Shown here: one piece after another, positions 35,075 through 45,100 of the stretch
Layout: every line of letters begins with the position of its first letter
How positions within the stretch are numbered: position 1 is the stretch's first letter
NCBI RefSeq assembly: GCF_900055185.1
Contig: NZ_FIZX01000001.1
Location: forward strand, 682,001-746,000
Direction: 5' to 3'
Length of the DNA: 64,000 bases
Source: Grimontia celer
Lineage (GTDB): Bacteria > Pseudomonadota > Gammaproteobacteria > Enterobacterales > Vibrionaceae
Position numbers and translations under genes: made by a program
The notes under the pieces: generated by a model
Seen by the model: the letters and a program-made list of their open reading frames with translations, nothing else
Told to the model about the DNA's origin: nothing
Databases searched by the model: none

Positions 35075-36283
35075 ATGCAAATCATCTACAGCTTGGCCGG
35101 CGTATTGGCCCTGTTGGCGTGTGCTTACGCACTTTCAGACAGTCGTCGTGACATTAATTGGCGAACTGTTCTCGGCGCTTTCTTCCTTCAAGCCGGTTTT
35201 GCCGCGTTGGTTCTCTATTTCCCTCTTGGTCAATCTCTTCTCGGGTCAATCAGCAACGGCGTTTCAGGGTTATTAGCTTTTGCGGACGAAGGTATTGGTT
35301 TTGTTTTCGGTGACTTAGCAAGCGGTAATTTCATTTTTGCTATCCGCGTTCTTCCTCTCATCATCTTCCTTTCTGCCATCATTTCTCTTCTCTACTACCT
35401 CGGAATCATGCAATGGCTAATCAAAGTGATTGGGGGTGCAATTAGACGTCTTCTGGGCACTTCTCAGGTTGAGTCTTTGGCTGCGACCAGCAACATTTTT
35501 CTTTCCCAGAGTGAGTCTTCACTGGTTATCCGCCCATTCTTGAAGAACATGACCCGTTCAGAGCTGTTTGCCATCATGGTGGGTGGTATGGCTTCTGTGG
35601 CTGGCTCTGTGCTGGGTGGCTACGCTGCGTTGGGGATAGAACTGAAATATTTGATTGCGGCGAGCTTTATGGCTGCGCCAGGTGGTCTTCTCATGGCAAA
35701 AATGCTGGTGCCAGAGCGTGAAGTCGCGATTGAACAATCAAACATCGAGCTGGAAAAAAGTGCTGATGTTAACGCGGTTGATGCGTTGGCATCCGGAGCA
35801 ATGAACGGTGTGAAGGTGGCAGTTGCTGTTGGTACCATGCTGATTGCTTTCGTCAGCGTGATTGCGATGGTAAACGCAGGCTTCGAGATTGTGGGGGCTT
35901 GGTTTGGCTATGAAGGCCTGACATTGCAACTGATCTTCGGTTACCTGTTCTCTCCATTGGCATTTGCAGCAGGTATTCCTTGGAATGAAGCGCTGAGTGC
36001 GGGTGCATTGATTGGTCAAAAGACGATTCTGAACGAGTTCGTTGCCTTTATGGATTTCGTTAATGTGAAGGACACCCTGTCTGAGCACAGCCAAATCATC
36101 GTGACCTTTGCACTGTGTGGCTTCGCCAACATTGGTTCTATCGCGATTAACCTCGGTTCTATCGGTGCCATGGCTCCAGAGCGTCGTCAGGATGTGGCGA
36201 AGCTTGGCTTCCGCGCAGTGGTTGCAGCAACGCTGGCCAACTTGATGAGTGCCGCGTTGGCTGGCGTGTTTATCGCGCTGTAA
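35075..36283 (+). CDS. Concentrative nucleoside transporter, NupC/CNT family
   Basis: A 402-residue inner-membrane Na+- or H+-coupled nucleoside importer. CNT hallmarks: SLLYYLGIMQWLIKVIGGAI, SQSESSLVIRPFLKNMTRSE (the hairpin with the substrate-contacting Glu), VAGSVLGGYAALGI, and the C-terminal GFANIGSIAINLGSIGAMAP. About 8-10 helices and normal length. AAGG precedes the ATG. A long untranslated leader and a CRP-like site lie upstream, and a perfect palindromic terminator follows. Confidence 0.93.
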   Translation: MQIIYSLAGVLALLACAYALSDSRRDINWRTVLGAFFLQAGFAALVLYFPLGQSLLGSISNGVSGLLAFADEGIGFVFGDLASGNFIFAIRVLPLIIFLSAIISLLYYLGIMQWLIKVIGGAIRRLLGTSQVESLAATSNIFLSQSESSLVIRPFLKNMTRSELFAIMVGGMASVAGSVLGGYAALGIELKYLIAASFMAAPGGLLMAKMLVPEREVAIEQSNIELEKSADVNAVDALASGAMNGVKVAVAVGTMLIAFVSVIAMVNAGFEIVGAWFGYEGLTLQLIFGYLFSPLAFAAGIPWNEALSAGALIGQKTILNEFVAFMDFVNVKDTLSEHSQIIVTFALCGFANIGSIAINLGSIGAMAPERRQDVAKLGFRAVVAATLANLMSAALAGVFIAL

Positions 36284-36307
36284 CCTTCTAAAAGTCTAAG
36301 AATGAAT

Positions 36308-36334
36308 AAGCCCGCTATAGCGGGCTTTGTTTTT
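36308..36334. terminator. Palindromic bidirectional terminator overlapping a stop codon
   Basis: AAGCCCGCTATAGCGGGCTT is a perfect 20-bp palindrome followed by TGTTTTT. It ends the nucleoside transporter transcript; the stop codon of the convergent PAS gene (36315-36317) lies inside it. Confidence 0.88.
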
Positions 36335-37775
36335 CATCTTCAAGATAAGTTTCTGCTTCAACGTCTTGGTGATAGTCGCCTAGCACTTCAAAATGAGCGA
36401 CATAGAACTGCATTTCATCGCCTTCGTTACGCTGTGACTTCATTTTCGATTTTACGCGAATCACATGTCCGGTTTTATGTCTAAGCTCCAACTCTCCATC
36501 CCAAAATCCACGTCCTAAAAGTGATAACCATATCCTCGTATGGAAGGGCTTGTCTGTGGGATTTTCTGTTAGTGAGCGTGGCTTTTCACCAATCACATCT
36601 TCTGGTTTAAATCCCAACATGTCAGAGAAAGCTTGGTTGATGCGAACAACATGGCCTTTGGCATCGGCAATCAGCATAGGAAAGCCCATTTCAAATGCCT
36701 GAACAGCTTGCTGCCGTTCTTCTTCCCGCGCTTTTTGAAGCGAGATATCGCGGATGTACGAAACAAAGATATAGCCACTCTTGGTTTTTGCCGACGAGAT
36801 GGAAATTTCTATCGGGAACTCACGTCCGCTTTTGCGCTTTGCTGGCAGCTCGATACGTTGGTCAAGTACTGGACCTTCACCCGTTTTGATTAAGTGCTGC
36901 ATCCCCATAATATGGTTCTCGCGCAGTCTTTCGGGAATGATGGTTTCCGCCAGTCTTAGGCCAAGTATTTCATCTCTCGACCAGCCAAATAGCTGCTCTG
37001 CCATTGGGTTAAATTCAATGATGGTGTCTTGATCATCAACAACAACAATGGCGTCTAAGGAAGCGTTGTAAATAGCTTGGCTTCGTTCTTCGAGAATTTG
37101 GGTTTGTTGATGGGAAAACTCATGGTCGCGCAAAGAGGATTGAAGTTTGTTGTAGCTCCTGTCCATCTTTTTCCGTAATTGATTGACTTCATTGACCGTG
37201 GTTTCTATTTCATCAACATCGAACAGGCTGAATCTGGATGTTGGTTCGCCGTTTTCTTTAATCTGATGAAGTTTCCTTAACGGTCGTGTGATGGAGTAGA
37301 GCAAGATATAAATCACCACGATGGCAAAAAGGCCAATGCCACTGGTGCCCCAAATGAGCATCTGCCCGATGGGTGACGCCATGTTGTCAGAGTAATGATT
37401 GCGATAGCCAACAATCACGGTGCCGAGTCTACCTTCATCACTTTCAACCTCCTTGATCACCACGGTGATACCATCCTCGGGTGTATCCAGGCTTCGGCTG
37501 TGTGCTATCAGCGAGTCACCTTGGTCAATCGTTAAATAGGTCAAATCCTCGTGAGCAACGAAGCGATCCGTCATATCTCGGATAATAGTGTGGTTCTTTT
37601 CAAGCAGTGGGATCTCGAAGGTAACAGACACAAGCTCTGCGAGCTCTTTGGCGCGATAACTCATCTCCTCTTTACGGGCATCAGCCAGATAGCCAAATGC
37701 CAGAGTAATGAAAGCAAGAATGACAGCCGTAAAAATGAATGCGGTGTAGAGAACCGCCCTGGCTCGGATATTCAC
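36315..37775 (-). CDS. Membrane HAMP-PAS-PAS sensor without output domain
   Basis: A 486-residue protein: TM1 (AVLYTAFIFTAVILAFITLA), a periplasmic domain of about 110 residues, TM2 (GLFAIVVIYILLYS), a HAMP-like region, a coiled coil (KMDRSYNKLQSSLRDHEFSH), then two PAS domains (SLDAIVVVDDQDTIIEFNPM; GFPMLIADAKGHVVRINQAF). It ends soon after the second PAS with no kinase, GGDEF, EAL or methyl-accepting domain. The GTG at 37775 has AAGGGAG seven bases upstream and is preferred to an ATG at 37805. The last residues (KQSPL) are encoded by the terminator hairpin of the convergent gene, so loss of an original C-terminus is likely. Confidence 0.85.
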   Translation of the reverse strand: MNIRARAVLYTAFIFTAVILAFITLAFGYLADARKEEMSYRAKELAELVSVTFEIPLLEKNHTIIRDMTDRFVAHEDLTYLTIDQGDSLIAHSRSLDTPEDGITVVIKEVESDEGRLGTVIVGYRNHYSDNMASPIGQMLIWGTSGIGLFAIVVIYILLYSITRPLRKLHQIKENGEPTSRFSLFDVDEIETTVNEVNQLRKKMDRSYNKLQSSLRDHEFSHQQTQILEERSQAIYNASLDAIVVVDDQDTIIEFNPMAEQLFGWSRDEILGLRLAETIIPERLRENHIMGMQHLIKTGEGPVLDQRIELPAKRKSGREFPIEISISSAKTKSGYIFVSYIRDISLQKAREEERQQAVQAFEMGFPMLIADAKGHVVRINQAFSDMLGFKPEDVIGEKPRSLTENPTDKPFHTRIWLSLLGRGFWDGELELRHKTGHVIRVKSKMKSQRNEGDEMQFYVAHFEVLGDYHQDVEAETYLEDEKQSPL

Positions 37776-37883
37776 GCCGTCTCCCTTATTGTGAAATTGA
37801 TGCACCTGATTTAACTATAAGACATTTTGCCCAAGCTACCTGATAAGACGGGACTTCAATAGGGAAGGGGCAACCCGAGAGAA

Positions 37884-37929
37884 GGACTCACCCAATATTG
37901 AGGAATGTACTCTTCAACAAGGGTGAGTC
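37884..37929. repeat. Inverted repeat downstream of the ALDH gene
   Basis: GACTCACCC (37885-37893) and GGGTGAGTC (37921-37929) are perfect complements separated by 27 bases, 26 bases beyond the ALDH stop. It may form the end of that transcript; no clear U tract. Confidence 0.45.
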
Positions 37930-37954
37930 AGAGGGATTGCATAGTAGTGCTGAA

Positions 37955-39346
37955 TTACAAGTGCTTACTCTTGAAGACCAGCATTTTGTCTCGCGTCATT
38001 TCATGCATGGAATACTGAATGCCGCCAAGGCCCACGCCAGATGCATCACGGCCACCGAAAGGCATCCAGTCGACGCGGAATGCGGTATGGTCGTTAACCA
38101 TAACAGCTGTCGCGTTGAGCTGTTGTGTGACATTTAAAGCATCTTCCAAATCATTGGTAAACACCGCCGCCTGGAAAGCGTATGGCAGGCCGTTAGCACG
38201 ATCGATTGCCGTTTGTTTGTCCGCATAAGAATAAACACACACCACAGGGCCGAAGATTTCCATCTGGGAAACACGAACATCATCCGGTGGATTCAGCAGT
38301 ACTGTAGGGGCATAGCAGCTCTCAGAGATTTTTTCGCCACCACAAAGTAACTCAGCACCGCCTTTCACGGCTTCCTTGACCCACTCATCAACGCGATCCA
38401 CTTCGCGTGGCAGAATTAACGGGCCGACTTCTGTGTCCGGATCCAGTGGATCGCCGACCTTCATTTTCTCTGCAGCCTGAGCCAGTCTGACCGCGAGTTC
38501 ACGACAGAATCCCTGCTGTGCATACACGCGTTGAACCGAGACACAAACTTGGCCAGCATGGTAAAAGCCGCCTTTGGCGAGCATAGGCACAACTTCATCG
38601 ATATTGGCGCTGTCATCAACAATGACAGGAGCTGCGCCACCATGTTCCAGCGCGCAACGCGTGCCGGGTGCGAGTTGCGATCGCAGCATCCAGCCGACTT
38701 TGGCTGAACCAATAAATGAAAGAAAGTTAACCCTCGAATCAGAAACCAGCTTGCTCGACGCTTCGTTGTCGCACACCAATGCCTGACACCAACCTTTGGG
38801 TAAGCCAGCTTCATGCAGAATTTCAACCAGCCTCAGACAAGAAAGAGGTGTGGTCAAAGCAGGTTTTACAATCACAGGGCAACCCACCGCTAGTGCAGGA
38901 ATTACCTGATGCACGATAAGGTTGAGTGGGTGATTGAAAGCACTCACTGAAGCCACAACACCAATTGGCTCACGAATCGTAAAAGCCATACGATTCACGG
39001 AAGCTGCAGTTTGTCCCATCGGGATCTGCTCGCCTTTGATCTGCGGAATGTGTTCAATGGCCAGCTTTACACCGTTAATAGCACGAAGCACTTCTACTTT
39101 AGAGTCGATGTAAGGCTTACCACCTTCTTCCGCTGCCATGCGGGTGAGAGATTCCACCTGCGATGACATGATCTCTATAGTCTTTTCCAGAATCTCGATG
39201 CGTTGATGCGGTGGCATCCACGCGCTTCTGTCGAGAAACAGCGCGTGAGCAGTCGCCAGCGCTGTTTCGACATCGTCCGCTGTCTGCATTGGCAGCGACC
39301 GAATCAAACCGCCATCATAGGGGCGATAGACGTTCAGTTCAGACAT
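37955..39346 (-). CDS. NAD(P)-dependent aldehyde dehydrogenase family protein
   Basis: A 463-residue cytoplasmic ALDH-fold enzyme oxidising an aldehyde to the acid. The catalytic Cys is in HAGQVCVSVQRVYA and the general-base Glu in CALEHGGAAPVIVD; the nucleotide-binding FIGSAKVGWML and the C-terminal GGRDASGVGLGG are present. It is somewhat shorter than the typical 480-500 residues. It lies 18 bases after the ALS-like gene on the same strand and is surely co-transcribed, so it probably oxidises the product or an aldehyde related to the TPP enzyme's reaction. The substrate is unknown. Confidence 0.9.
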   Translation of the reverse strand: MSELNVYRPYDGGLIRSLPMQTADDVETALATAHALFLDRSAWMPPHQRIEILEKTIEIMSSQVESLTRMAAEEGGKPYIDSKVEVLRAINGVKLAIEHIPQIKGEQIPMGQTAASVNRMAFTIREPIGVVASVSAFNHPLNLIVHQVIPALAVGCPVIVKPALTTPLSCLRLVEILHEAGLPKGWCQALVCDNEASSKLVSDSRVNFLSFIGSAKVGWMLRSQLAPGTRCALEHGGAAPVIVDDSANIDEVVPMLAKGGFYHAGQVCVSVQRVYAQQGFCRELAVRLAQAAEKMKVGDPLDPDTEVGPLILPREVDRVDEWVKEAVKGGAELLCGGEKISESCYAPTVLLNPPDDVRVSQMEIFGPVVCVYSYADKQTAIDRANGLPYAFQAAVFTNDLEDALNVTQQLNATAVMVNDHTAFRVDWMPFGGRDASGVGLGGIQYSMHEMTRDKMLVFKSKHL

Positions 39347-39364
39347 GATGTTTACACTCTCCCT

Positions 39365-41002
39365 TTATCCGATTGAACGGCTTTCCTTGATAAGAACATT
39401 CAAAATGGAATGGTTCAGTGAGTAATCCACTGGCAAATCGATAAGGTGCACGCCAGGGCTGTTCAGAGCGTGCTTCAGAATTGACTGGAACTCGTCGTGG
39501 CTATCGGGACGGTGACCAATTGCTCCGAAGCTGTTGGCGTATTTCACAAAGTCAGGGTTACCGAAATCCAGACCGAAATTGTCGAATTCCATGCCTTCCT
39601 GCTTCCATTTGATCATGCCGTAGGCGCTGTCGTTTAGGATGATGACCACCAGATCCAGCCCCATCCGCACTGCAGTTTCGATCTCCTGCGAGTTCATCAT
39701 AAAGCCGCCGTCGCCGTTAACCGACACAACTTTTTTGTTGGGATAAAGCTGCTTCGCCACCATGGCTGATGGTAAACCTGCCCCCATGGTTGCCAGTGCA
39801 TTATCCAGCAGCAGAGTGTTATTCGTATGGCATTGGTAGTTACGTGCAAACCAGATTTTGTATACGCCGTTATCGAGGGTGACGATGTCCTCATCATCCA
39901 GCTGGTCACGTAGGATTTTCACCAAACGTTGGGGCAGGATAGGGAAGCGGCGATCTTCAAAGTATTTGGTGGTGCGCTCATCAACGTGGGCTTTGACACG
40001 GCCGAAGTAGCTCATGTCTTGCGACAGCCCACCGACTTTCTCTGTTAAGCGACCTACTGAAGAACAGATGTCGCCCACAACGTTAAGCTGCGGGAAGTAA
40101 ACTTCATCAGTGCGTGCGGCAAAGAAATTGATGTGAATAACCTTGGTGCCACCTTTCTCCATAAAGAACGGTGGCTTCTCGATCACATCGTGACCCACGT
40201 TAATAATCAGGTCAGCTTTTTCAATCGCACAGTGCAGGAAGTCGTGGCTTGAAAGAGCCGCAGTACCGATAAAACGCTCATGACGCTCATCCACCACACC
40301 TTTACCCATCTGTGTGTTGAAGAAGTAGATACCCGTTTTATCGATGAACTCCTTGAGTGCGCGGCTTGAGCGTTTACGGTTTGCACCTGCACCAATCAGT
40401 AACAGCGGCATTTTGGCCTTTTTGATCATTTCCGCCGCTTGGTCGAGGCATTTTTCGTTCGCATCAGGTCTGCGGTGCTCAACGACATCGAACACCGTCG
40501 CACCTGAGTCTTCGTCCGCAATATCCTCCGGCAGTTCCAGATAACCTGCGCCGGGGCGCTCTTCCTTACATACACGGAATGATTCGCGCACCATAGCAGG
40601 GACGTTATTACCATCGACCACCTGCTCGGAGTATTTGGTAATTGGCTTCATGAGATTGACCACATCAACAATCTGGAAGCGGCCTTGTTTACTCTTGCGA
40701 ATTGGCTTTTGGCCACCCAGCATGATCATCGGCATCGCACCGAGTTGCGCATAGGCAGCAGCAGTCACAAAGTTTGTTGCACCAGGACCAAGGGTTGAGA
40801 GACAAACGCCAGGCTTACCGGTTAAACGGCCGTAGGTTGCCGCCATGAACCCGGCTGCCTGCTCATGTCGCGTTAGGATCAGTTCAATTTTGGAGTCTTT
40901 TAGCGAGTTCAGAAAATCGAGGTTTTCTTCACCCGGAATGCCGTAGATATATTCGACACCTTCATTTTCCAGCGCACGTACAAACAAATCTGAAGTTTTC
41001 AT
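39365..41002 (-). CDS. Acetolactate synthase-like TPP enzyme
   Basis: A 545-residue thiamine-diphosphate enzyme of the ALS large-subunit type. The catalytic Glu is in GIPGEENLDF, FAD/PYR-domain stretches are TRHEQAAGFMAATYGR and TLGPGATNFV, and the TPP/Mg motif is GDGGFMMNSQEIETA with its paired Asn. It should condense an alpha-keto acid with a second carbonyl. No small regulatory subunit gene is adjacent, so it is probably not the anabolic isoleucine-valine enzyme. A downstream ALDH instead of an acetolactate decarboxylase argues against a plain acetoin operon. GAGAAGAGAG precedes the ATG. Confidence 0.88.
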   Translation of the reverse strand: MKTSDLFVRALENEGVEYIYGIPGEENLDFLNSLKDSKIELILTRHEQAAGFMAATYGRLTGKPGVCLSTLGPGATNFVTAAAYAQLGAMPMIMLGGQKPIRKSKQGRFQIVDVVNLMKPITKYSEQVVDGNNVPAMVRESFRVCKEERPGAGYLELPEDIADEDSGATVFDVVEHRRPDANEKCLDQAAEMIKKAKMPLLLIGAGANRKRSSRALKEFIDKTGIYFFNTQMGKGVVDERHERFIGTAALSSHDFLHCAIEKADLIINVGHDVIEKPPFFMEKGGTKVIHINFFAARTDEVYFPQLNVVGDICSSVGRLTEKVGGLSQDMSYFGRVKAHVDERTTKYFEDRRFPILPQRLVKILRDQLDDEDIVTLDNGVYKIWFARNYQCHTNNTLLLDNALATMGAGLPSAMVAKQLYPNKKVVSVNGDGGFMMNSQEIETAVRMGLDLVVIILNDSAYGMIKWKQEGMEFDNFGLDFGNPDFVKYANSFGAIGHRPDSHDEFQSILKHALNSPGVHLIDLPVDYSLNHSILNVLIKESRSIG

Positions 41003-41355
41003 TGTTGTCTCTCTTCTCGTTGGCCAATTACCTTGTGCTTCACGAGATGACCTTCAGACCTTTCTGCGACGTTCAATGTTAAGCAGGAAGTGCCTTCATC
41101 TCTTCGGTTATCAAAGTGATACACCTATCAATAACTCAAGGCTTTTTTCATCAGTGTAGTCACAACCTTGAGAAACTGGCTAAATCAGAGGGTTAATTGC
41201 GCCTTTCAGCGTTGAAGTTGCGTCTTTTGGCTTTGAGTTCGGTGCAATTTGGGTCTTATGTAGTCGATGCGTTTAAAAAAGAGGCACTTAACCGCGAATG
41301 TGCAGAAAAGGGGTTTACAGCATTCCACGACCCCGTTAATATTCGCCGCACTTAC
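41003..41355. other. 353-bp gap before tRNA-Ser copy 2
   Basis: Non-coding. Its first part should hold the promoter of the reverse-strand ALS/ALDH operon; the last 50 bases hold the tRNA promoter. A frame read across the gap into the tRNA is spurious. Confidence 0.6.
41314..41342 (+). promoter_or_regulatory. Promoter of tRNA-Ser copy 2
   Basis: -35 TTTACA (41314-41319), a 17-base spacer, -10 TAATAT (41337-41342) and the discriminator CGCCGC. Nearly identical to copy 1 from about 58 bases before the tRNA. Confidence 0.85.
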
Positions 41356-41446
41356 GGAGAGATGGCTGAGTGGTTGAAAGCACCGGTCTTGAAAACCGGC
41401 ATACGTTAATAGCGTATCTAGGGTTCAAATCCCTATCTCTCCGCCA
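41356..41446 (+). tRNA. tRNA-Ser(UGA), copy 2
   Basis: 91 bases with encoded CCA, identical to 33443-33533 across the gene and for 7 further bases (CCACATT). The anticodon is TGA. It is the last tRNA before the seven-gene secreted-protein locus. Confidence 0.97.
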
Positions 41447-41930
41447 CATTAGATTAAGCCCGCTCACTGAGCGGGCTTTTTCGTATTTGGAATAAACCTG
41501 TGGAGATAGGGATGCAGAACCCTAGACCCTAGGTTCTGCCGAGTGAAACGAGACAGCGTTGCCCGGCGAAGCCGAGTAGGCAACGGCCCGAAGGGCAAGG
41601 GAGATTGCGACCGAGTAAATCCCTATGTCTTCGCCACTTTATATTAAGCCCGCTAGAAATAGCGGGCTTTTACGTATTCGGAATATACCTTCGGAGATGG
41701 GGATGTAAAACCCTATTGCCTAAGTTCAGCGCAACGAGACTACGTTGCCCAACGAAGCCGAAAAGGCAACGGACCTAAACAACCGCAAAAATCCGCCAAC
41801 TTCTAAGGCATTAAGATTAAGGTCACGCGCTCTTATCTATCGGAAAGCCGGCTTATCTGCATATGGAATAGACATATAGGGTTAGGGGGATAAAACCTAG
41901 AATCGCGACGGGCTCAATAATCACCTTTGA
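41427..41930 (+). repeat. Three tandem, decaying copies of the tRNA-Ser tail and terminator
   Basis: Unit 1 (41427-41616) contains the real tRNA 3' end, the terminator and a structured GC-rich stretch (GTTGCCCGGCGAAGCCGAG). Unit 2 (from 41617, period 190) repeats all parts with scattered changes (CCCTATGTCTTCGCCAC, then terminator AAGCCCGCT / AGCGGGCTT). Unit 3 (from about 41787 to about 41930) is much more decayed but keeps ATCCGCC, ATTAAG and GGAATAGACATATAGGG in order. The layout resembles the E. coli tyrT repeats, which also begin with a tRNA 3' end. Confidence 0.8.
41456..41482 (+). terminator. Terminator of tRNA-Ser copy 2
   Basis: A 10-bp perfect stem AAGCCCGCTC / GAGCGGGCTT with a 3-base loop and a TTTT tail, 9 bases after the tRNA. 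Confidence 0.95.
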
Positions 41931-42184
41931 CCGAAAAGAGTAAATTTAGAGTGTCGGGCAATAGATACATTGTCCTGTACTTTTTGCGGTTAAATGGAAG
42001 TTTATATGTAATTGATAAAAATGTCTTTATTGGCTATTTGATACGCCAATCGTATCGTTGTTGAAAATGTATACTCTTGTGTGGTGTGGAGGTTGCGATT
42101 GTGTGAAGGTTCGACCGTTTTTTCTAGTTGACTTGGGTGAAAAATGAGGTCGTTCGTCTTGTTAAGTTTGTGGGAGATTATCTG

Positions 42185-45100
42185 ATGAAAATCTTTCACA
42201 AGTTTTGTCATATTTTTATTTTGGGCTTGTTCATTTCTTTGGGAGCTTTTGCACAAACAACCCCTTCACCATTGAACGAAGCTAACGACTTTTCCGCATA
42301 CATATTTGGAAATTTCGAAGCGCCCAGCGGGAATGCAAATGGCGCATTGGCCATTGGTGGTGACCTGAGTCTTGGAGGATATAGCGTTGCTACACAAGAA
42401 AGCGCAACCGCTTCCGAATATAGCCTTTTGGTTGAAGGTGATGCCCGATATACCTCTGGGCGTATCTATCGCGGTAAAGTGCGAGTCGCGGGTGATATTT
42501 CTGGAATCACTCAGTCGGTTATTTGGGGGTTGCCATCAGGAACCGAAATAGAAAACAGTCCTCTTTCGTATTCGATTAATGCAAGTAGAAATGCTTATAT
42601 TGAGCTCGCCGAGGAAGTGTCTTTGCTAGAAACGGTAGGCTCAGTTGAGTTTAAGTGGGGAGGGCTCTATCTCAAAGGTGACGGTGAATCTCCGCTACAA
42701 GTTTTCCAAATCTCAGGCGAGGAGCTTTCAAGAGCACACACTTTTTCTGTAAAAAATATCCCTGAAGGCGCTTCCTTAGTCTTTAACGTTGACGGTAACC
42801 AAGTTCGAGTTCAAAACCTCAGTTTTTCCGACCTAATTCCTCACCGTAGCAAAAGCTTGTTCAATTTCTACCAAGCCCAGACACTAAATCTTGGAGGTGT
42901 CAGCGTAGAAGGCAGTGTTTTAGCTCCAATCGCTTCGATTAACGCGTCGACTGGCAACTTGATGGGTACCGTTATAGCCCAGAGTTGGACTGGAGCAATG
43001 CACTTGGGGGGAGTTCGTTTTGATGGAGAGATCAGTACAAAGATAGAAGTCGATATCACAACCCCTGAGACGCTAATCACTGTAGGCAGTTCCCCAGTTT
43101 TGGTAAAGGGTACAGTGAGTGCGAGCGCCTCAGCCCTAACAATCAATGGGGTGGCTATTCAGCCCGAGGGTAAAGTGTTTGAAGCCTATGTTGAGTTGGA
43201 AGAAGGGTTCAATACTGTAGTCGCCAGGGCTACGAACCGACGTGGGGAGCAAATGACCGATTCTATCTCGGTATCCCTAGATCTTACGCCTCCTTATCTC
43301 ACTGTGGATTCCCATGTAGATGGTCAAGTTGTTCATTCTGATCGCATTACGGTTACTGGACTCGTCAACGATATAGTTCGGGGGACGGTTGAAGCGCAGC
43401 AAGCGAGAGTGGCGGTAAACGGTCAACCTGCGGAGGTATCAAACCGAAGTTATGCAGCGACAGATATAAGATTAGAGGAAGGCGAAAATGTGCTTTCTAT
43501 CACTGCTGTCGACCAAGCCGGAAATACCTCGACCATCGAACGTACCATTATTTATAAAGTGTTGGCTGGTGCGAGGCTCGAAGTTGTTGCGGGCCAGAAT
43601 CAATCTGGCGTGATAGGCCAAAACTTATCTCAAGATCTTGTTGTTCGCGTAATTGATGACGCTGGAGAGCCCGTGGTTGGAGAGTCTGTTATTTTCCGCG
43701 TGGTGCAGGGTTCGGGTACCGTAATTGCAGACAGTTCAACATACACGCGTGCTTTGGCTGCGGTTACAGATACTCAAGGAATCGCAACGGTTGCATTTAA
43801 ACTGGGGCACAGAACTGGGGTACTCAATCACAAAGTTCAGGCCAAAGCCGTTGGTTATGACAATGAGTTGAGTTTTGCTGCTTCCGCACATTCTCTCCAT
43901 GGTAACAAAATTAGCGTTAACTCTGGGAATAACCAACGTGGCGTGGTCGGTCAGCCGTTACCCGCGCCATTTATTGTGGCGGTCACCGATGAAGGTGCAA
44001 ATACGGTGCAGGGTGCCCGCGTAGAGTTTCGTGTGATCAAAGGCGAAGGGGTATTCCAGAATGAAGAGGCTATCTACGCGACAGTTACGGATGCGGATGG
44101 CCGAGCTTCTGCGCAACTGACACTTGGGGAGCTGGAAGGATTAGATGCCCAGCGTGTCCAAGCAGTTCTGATCGATGGCCCTGAAGGCCAGACATTGACT
44201 GCAGGCTTTATGGCAAGCGCATTCATTGCTTCCGACCCTGGTAAAACATCAATTTCAGGGGTAATCCTAAACAACCAGGACGAACCAGTCCCTGGTGTTA
44301 CCTTGCGGATTGAAAAGACGGATCGCACCGTAACCAGCGATTACGATGGTAGGTTTGTATTGGAGCAAGTGCCTGTTGGTCCGGTACATTTGATTGCAGA
44401 CGGCTCTACTGCTTGGCTGAGTGGAGAGTACCCAACGCTCAGCTACCATATTGTGACCGTAGCAGGTGTCGACAATCCGTTGGCGTCGCCTATCTATATG
44501 GTGAAATTAGACACTGAAAATGCGGTGTTGGCGGGCTCAGAAGATGTTGTCCTGACGCTCGACAATTACCCGGGTTTCAAGCTGGAAATAGCCAAGGATT
44601 CAGTAACTTTTCCTGACGGTTCGCGCGAAGGGTATGTGTCGGTGACATCCGTAAATGCCGCAACCGTGCCGATGGCTCCACCCAATGGGATGCAGCCTCA
44701 ATTTATCGTAACCATTCAACCCGCGGGGGCCAAATTCTGGCCGCCAGCTAAGCTGAGTTTACCCAATGTCGACGGCCATGAACCGGGTTCCCAAGTTGAA
44801 ATGTACTCTTATGACCATGATCTTGAAGAGTTTGTTTCCATTGGCCTAGGCACAGTAAGTGAAGATGCTTCAACGTTAACGTCAAACCCCGGTGTCGGCG
44901 TGGTAAAGGCTGGCTGGCACTGTGGCTCTCAACCTGGTGGCAGCGGCACGGCCCACAACTGTCCGTTGTGCCAAAAGTGTGAAAATGACACGTGTGTCGA
45001 AGACCCTGCTCAGGCAAACAATCCGTTACCACTAGAGATGCAAGTAGAGAAGGATTGCCAAACACTGCTTTGCAAAGGGGCTGTAGCAGCGCCAGAAGAC

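Noticed and set aside
41197-41409. A 70-codon frame running into tRNA-Ser copy 2
   Set aside because: It covers the tRNA promoter and most of the tRNA, has no ribosome site and no similarity; spurious.
33443-41446. An integrated element between the two tRNA-Ser copies
   Set aside because: The genes inside (nucleoside transporter, ALDH, ALS-like, VC0807-family) look like ordinary chromosomal genes and there is no integrase; duplication of the tRNA unit is the simpler reading.
41484-41930. CRISPR array considered because of regularly spaced repeats after tRNA-Ser
   Set aside because: Only three units, a period near 190 bases, units diverge progressively and include a tRNA tail and terminator; no short repeat-spacer pattern and no cas genes.
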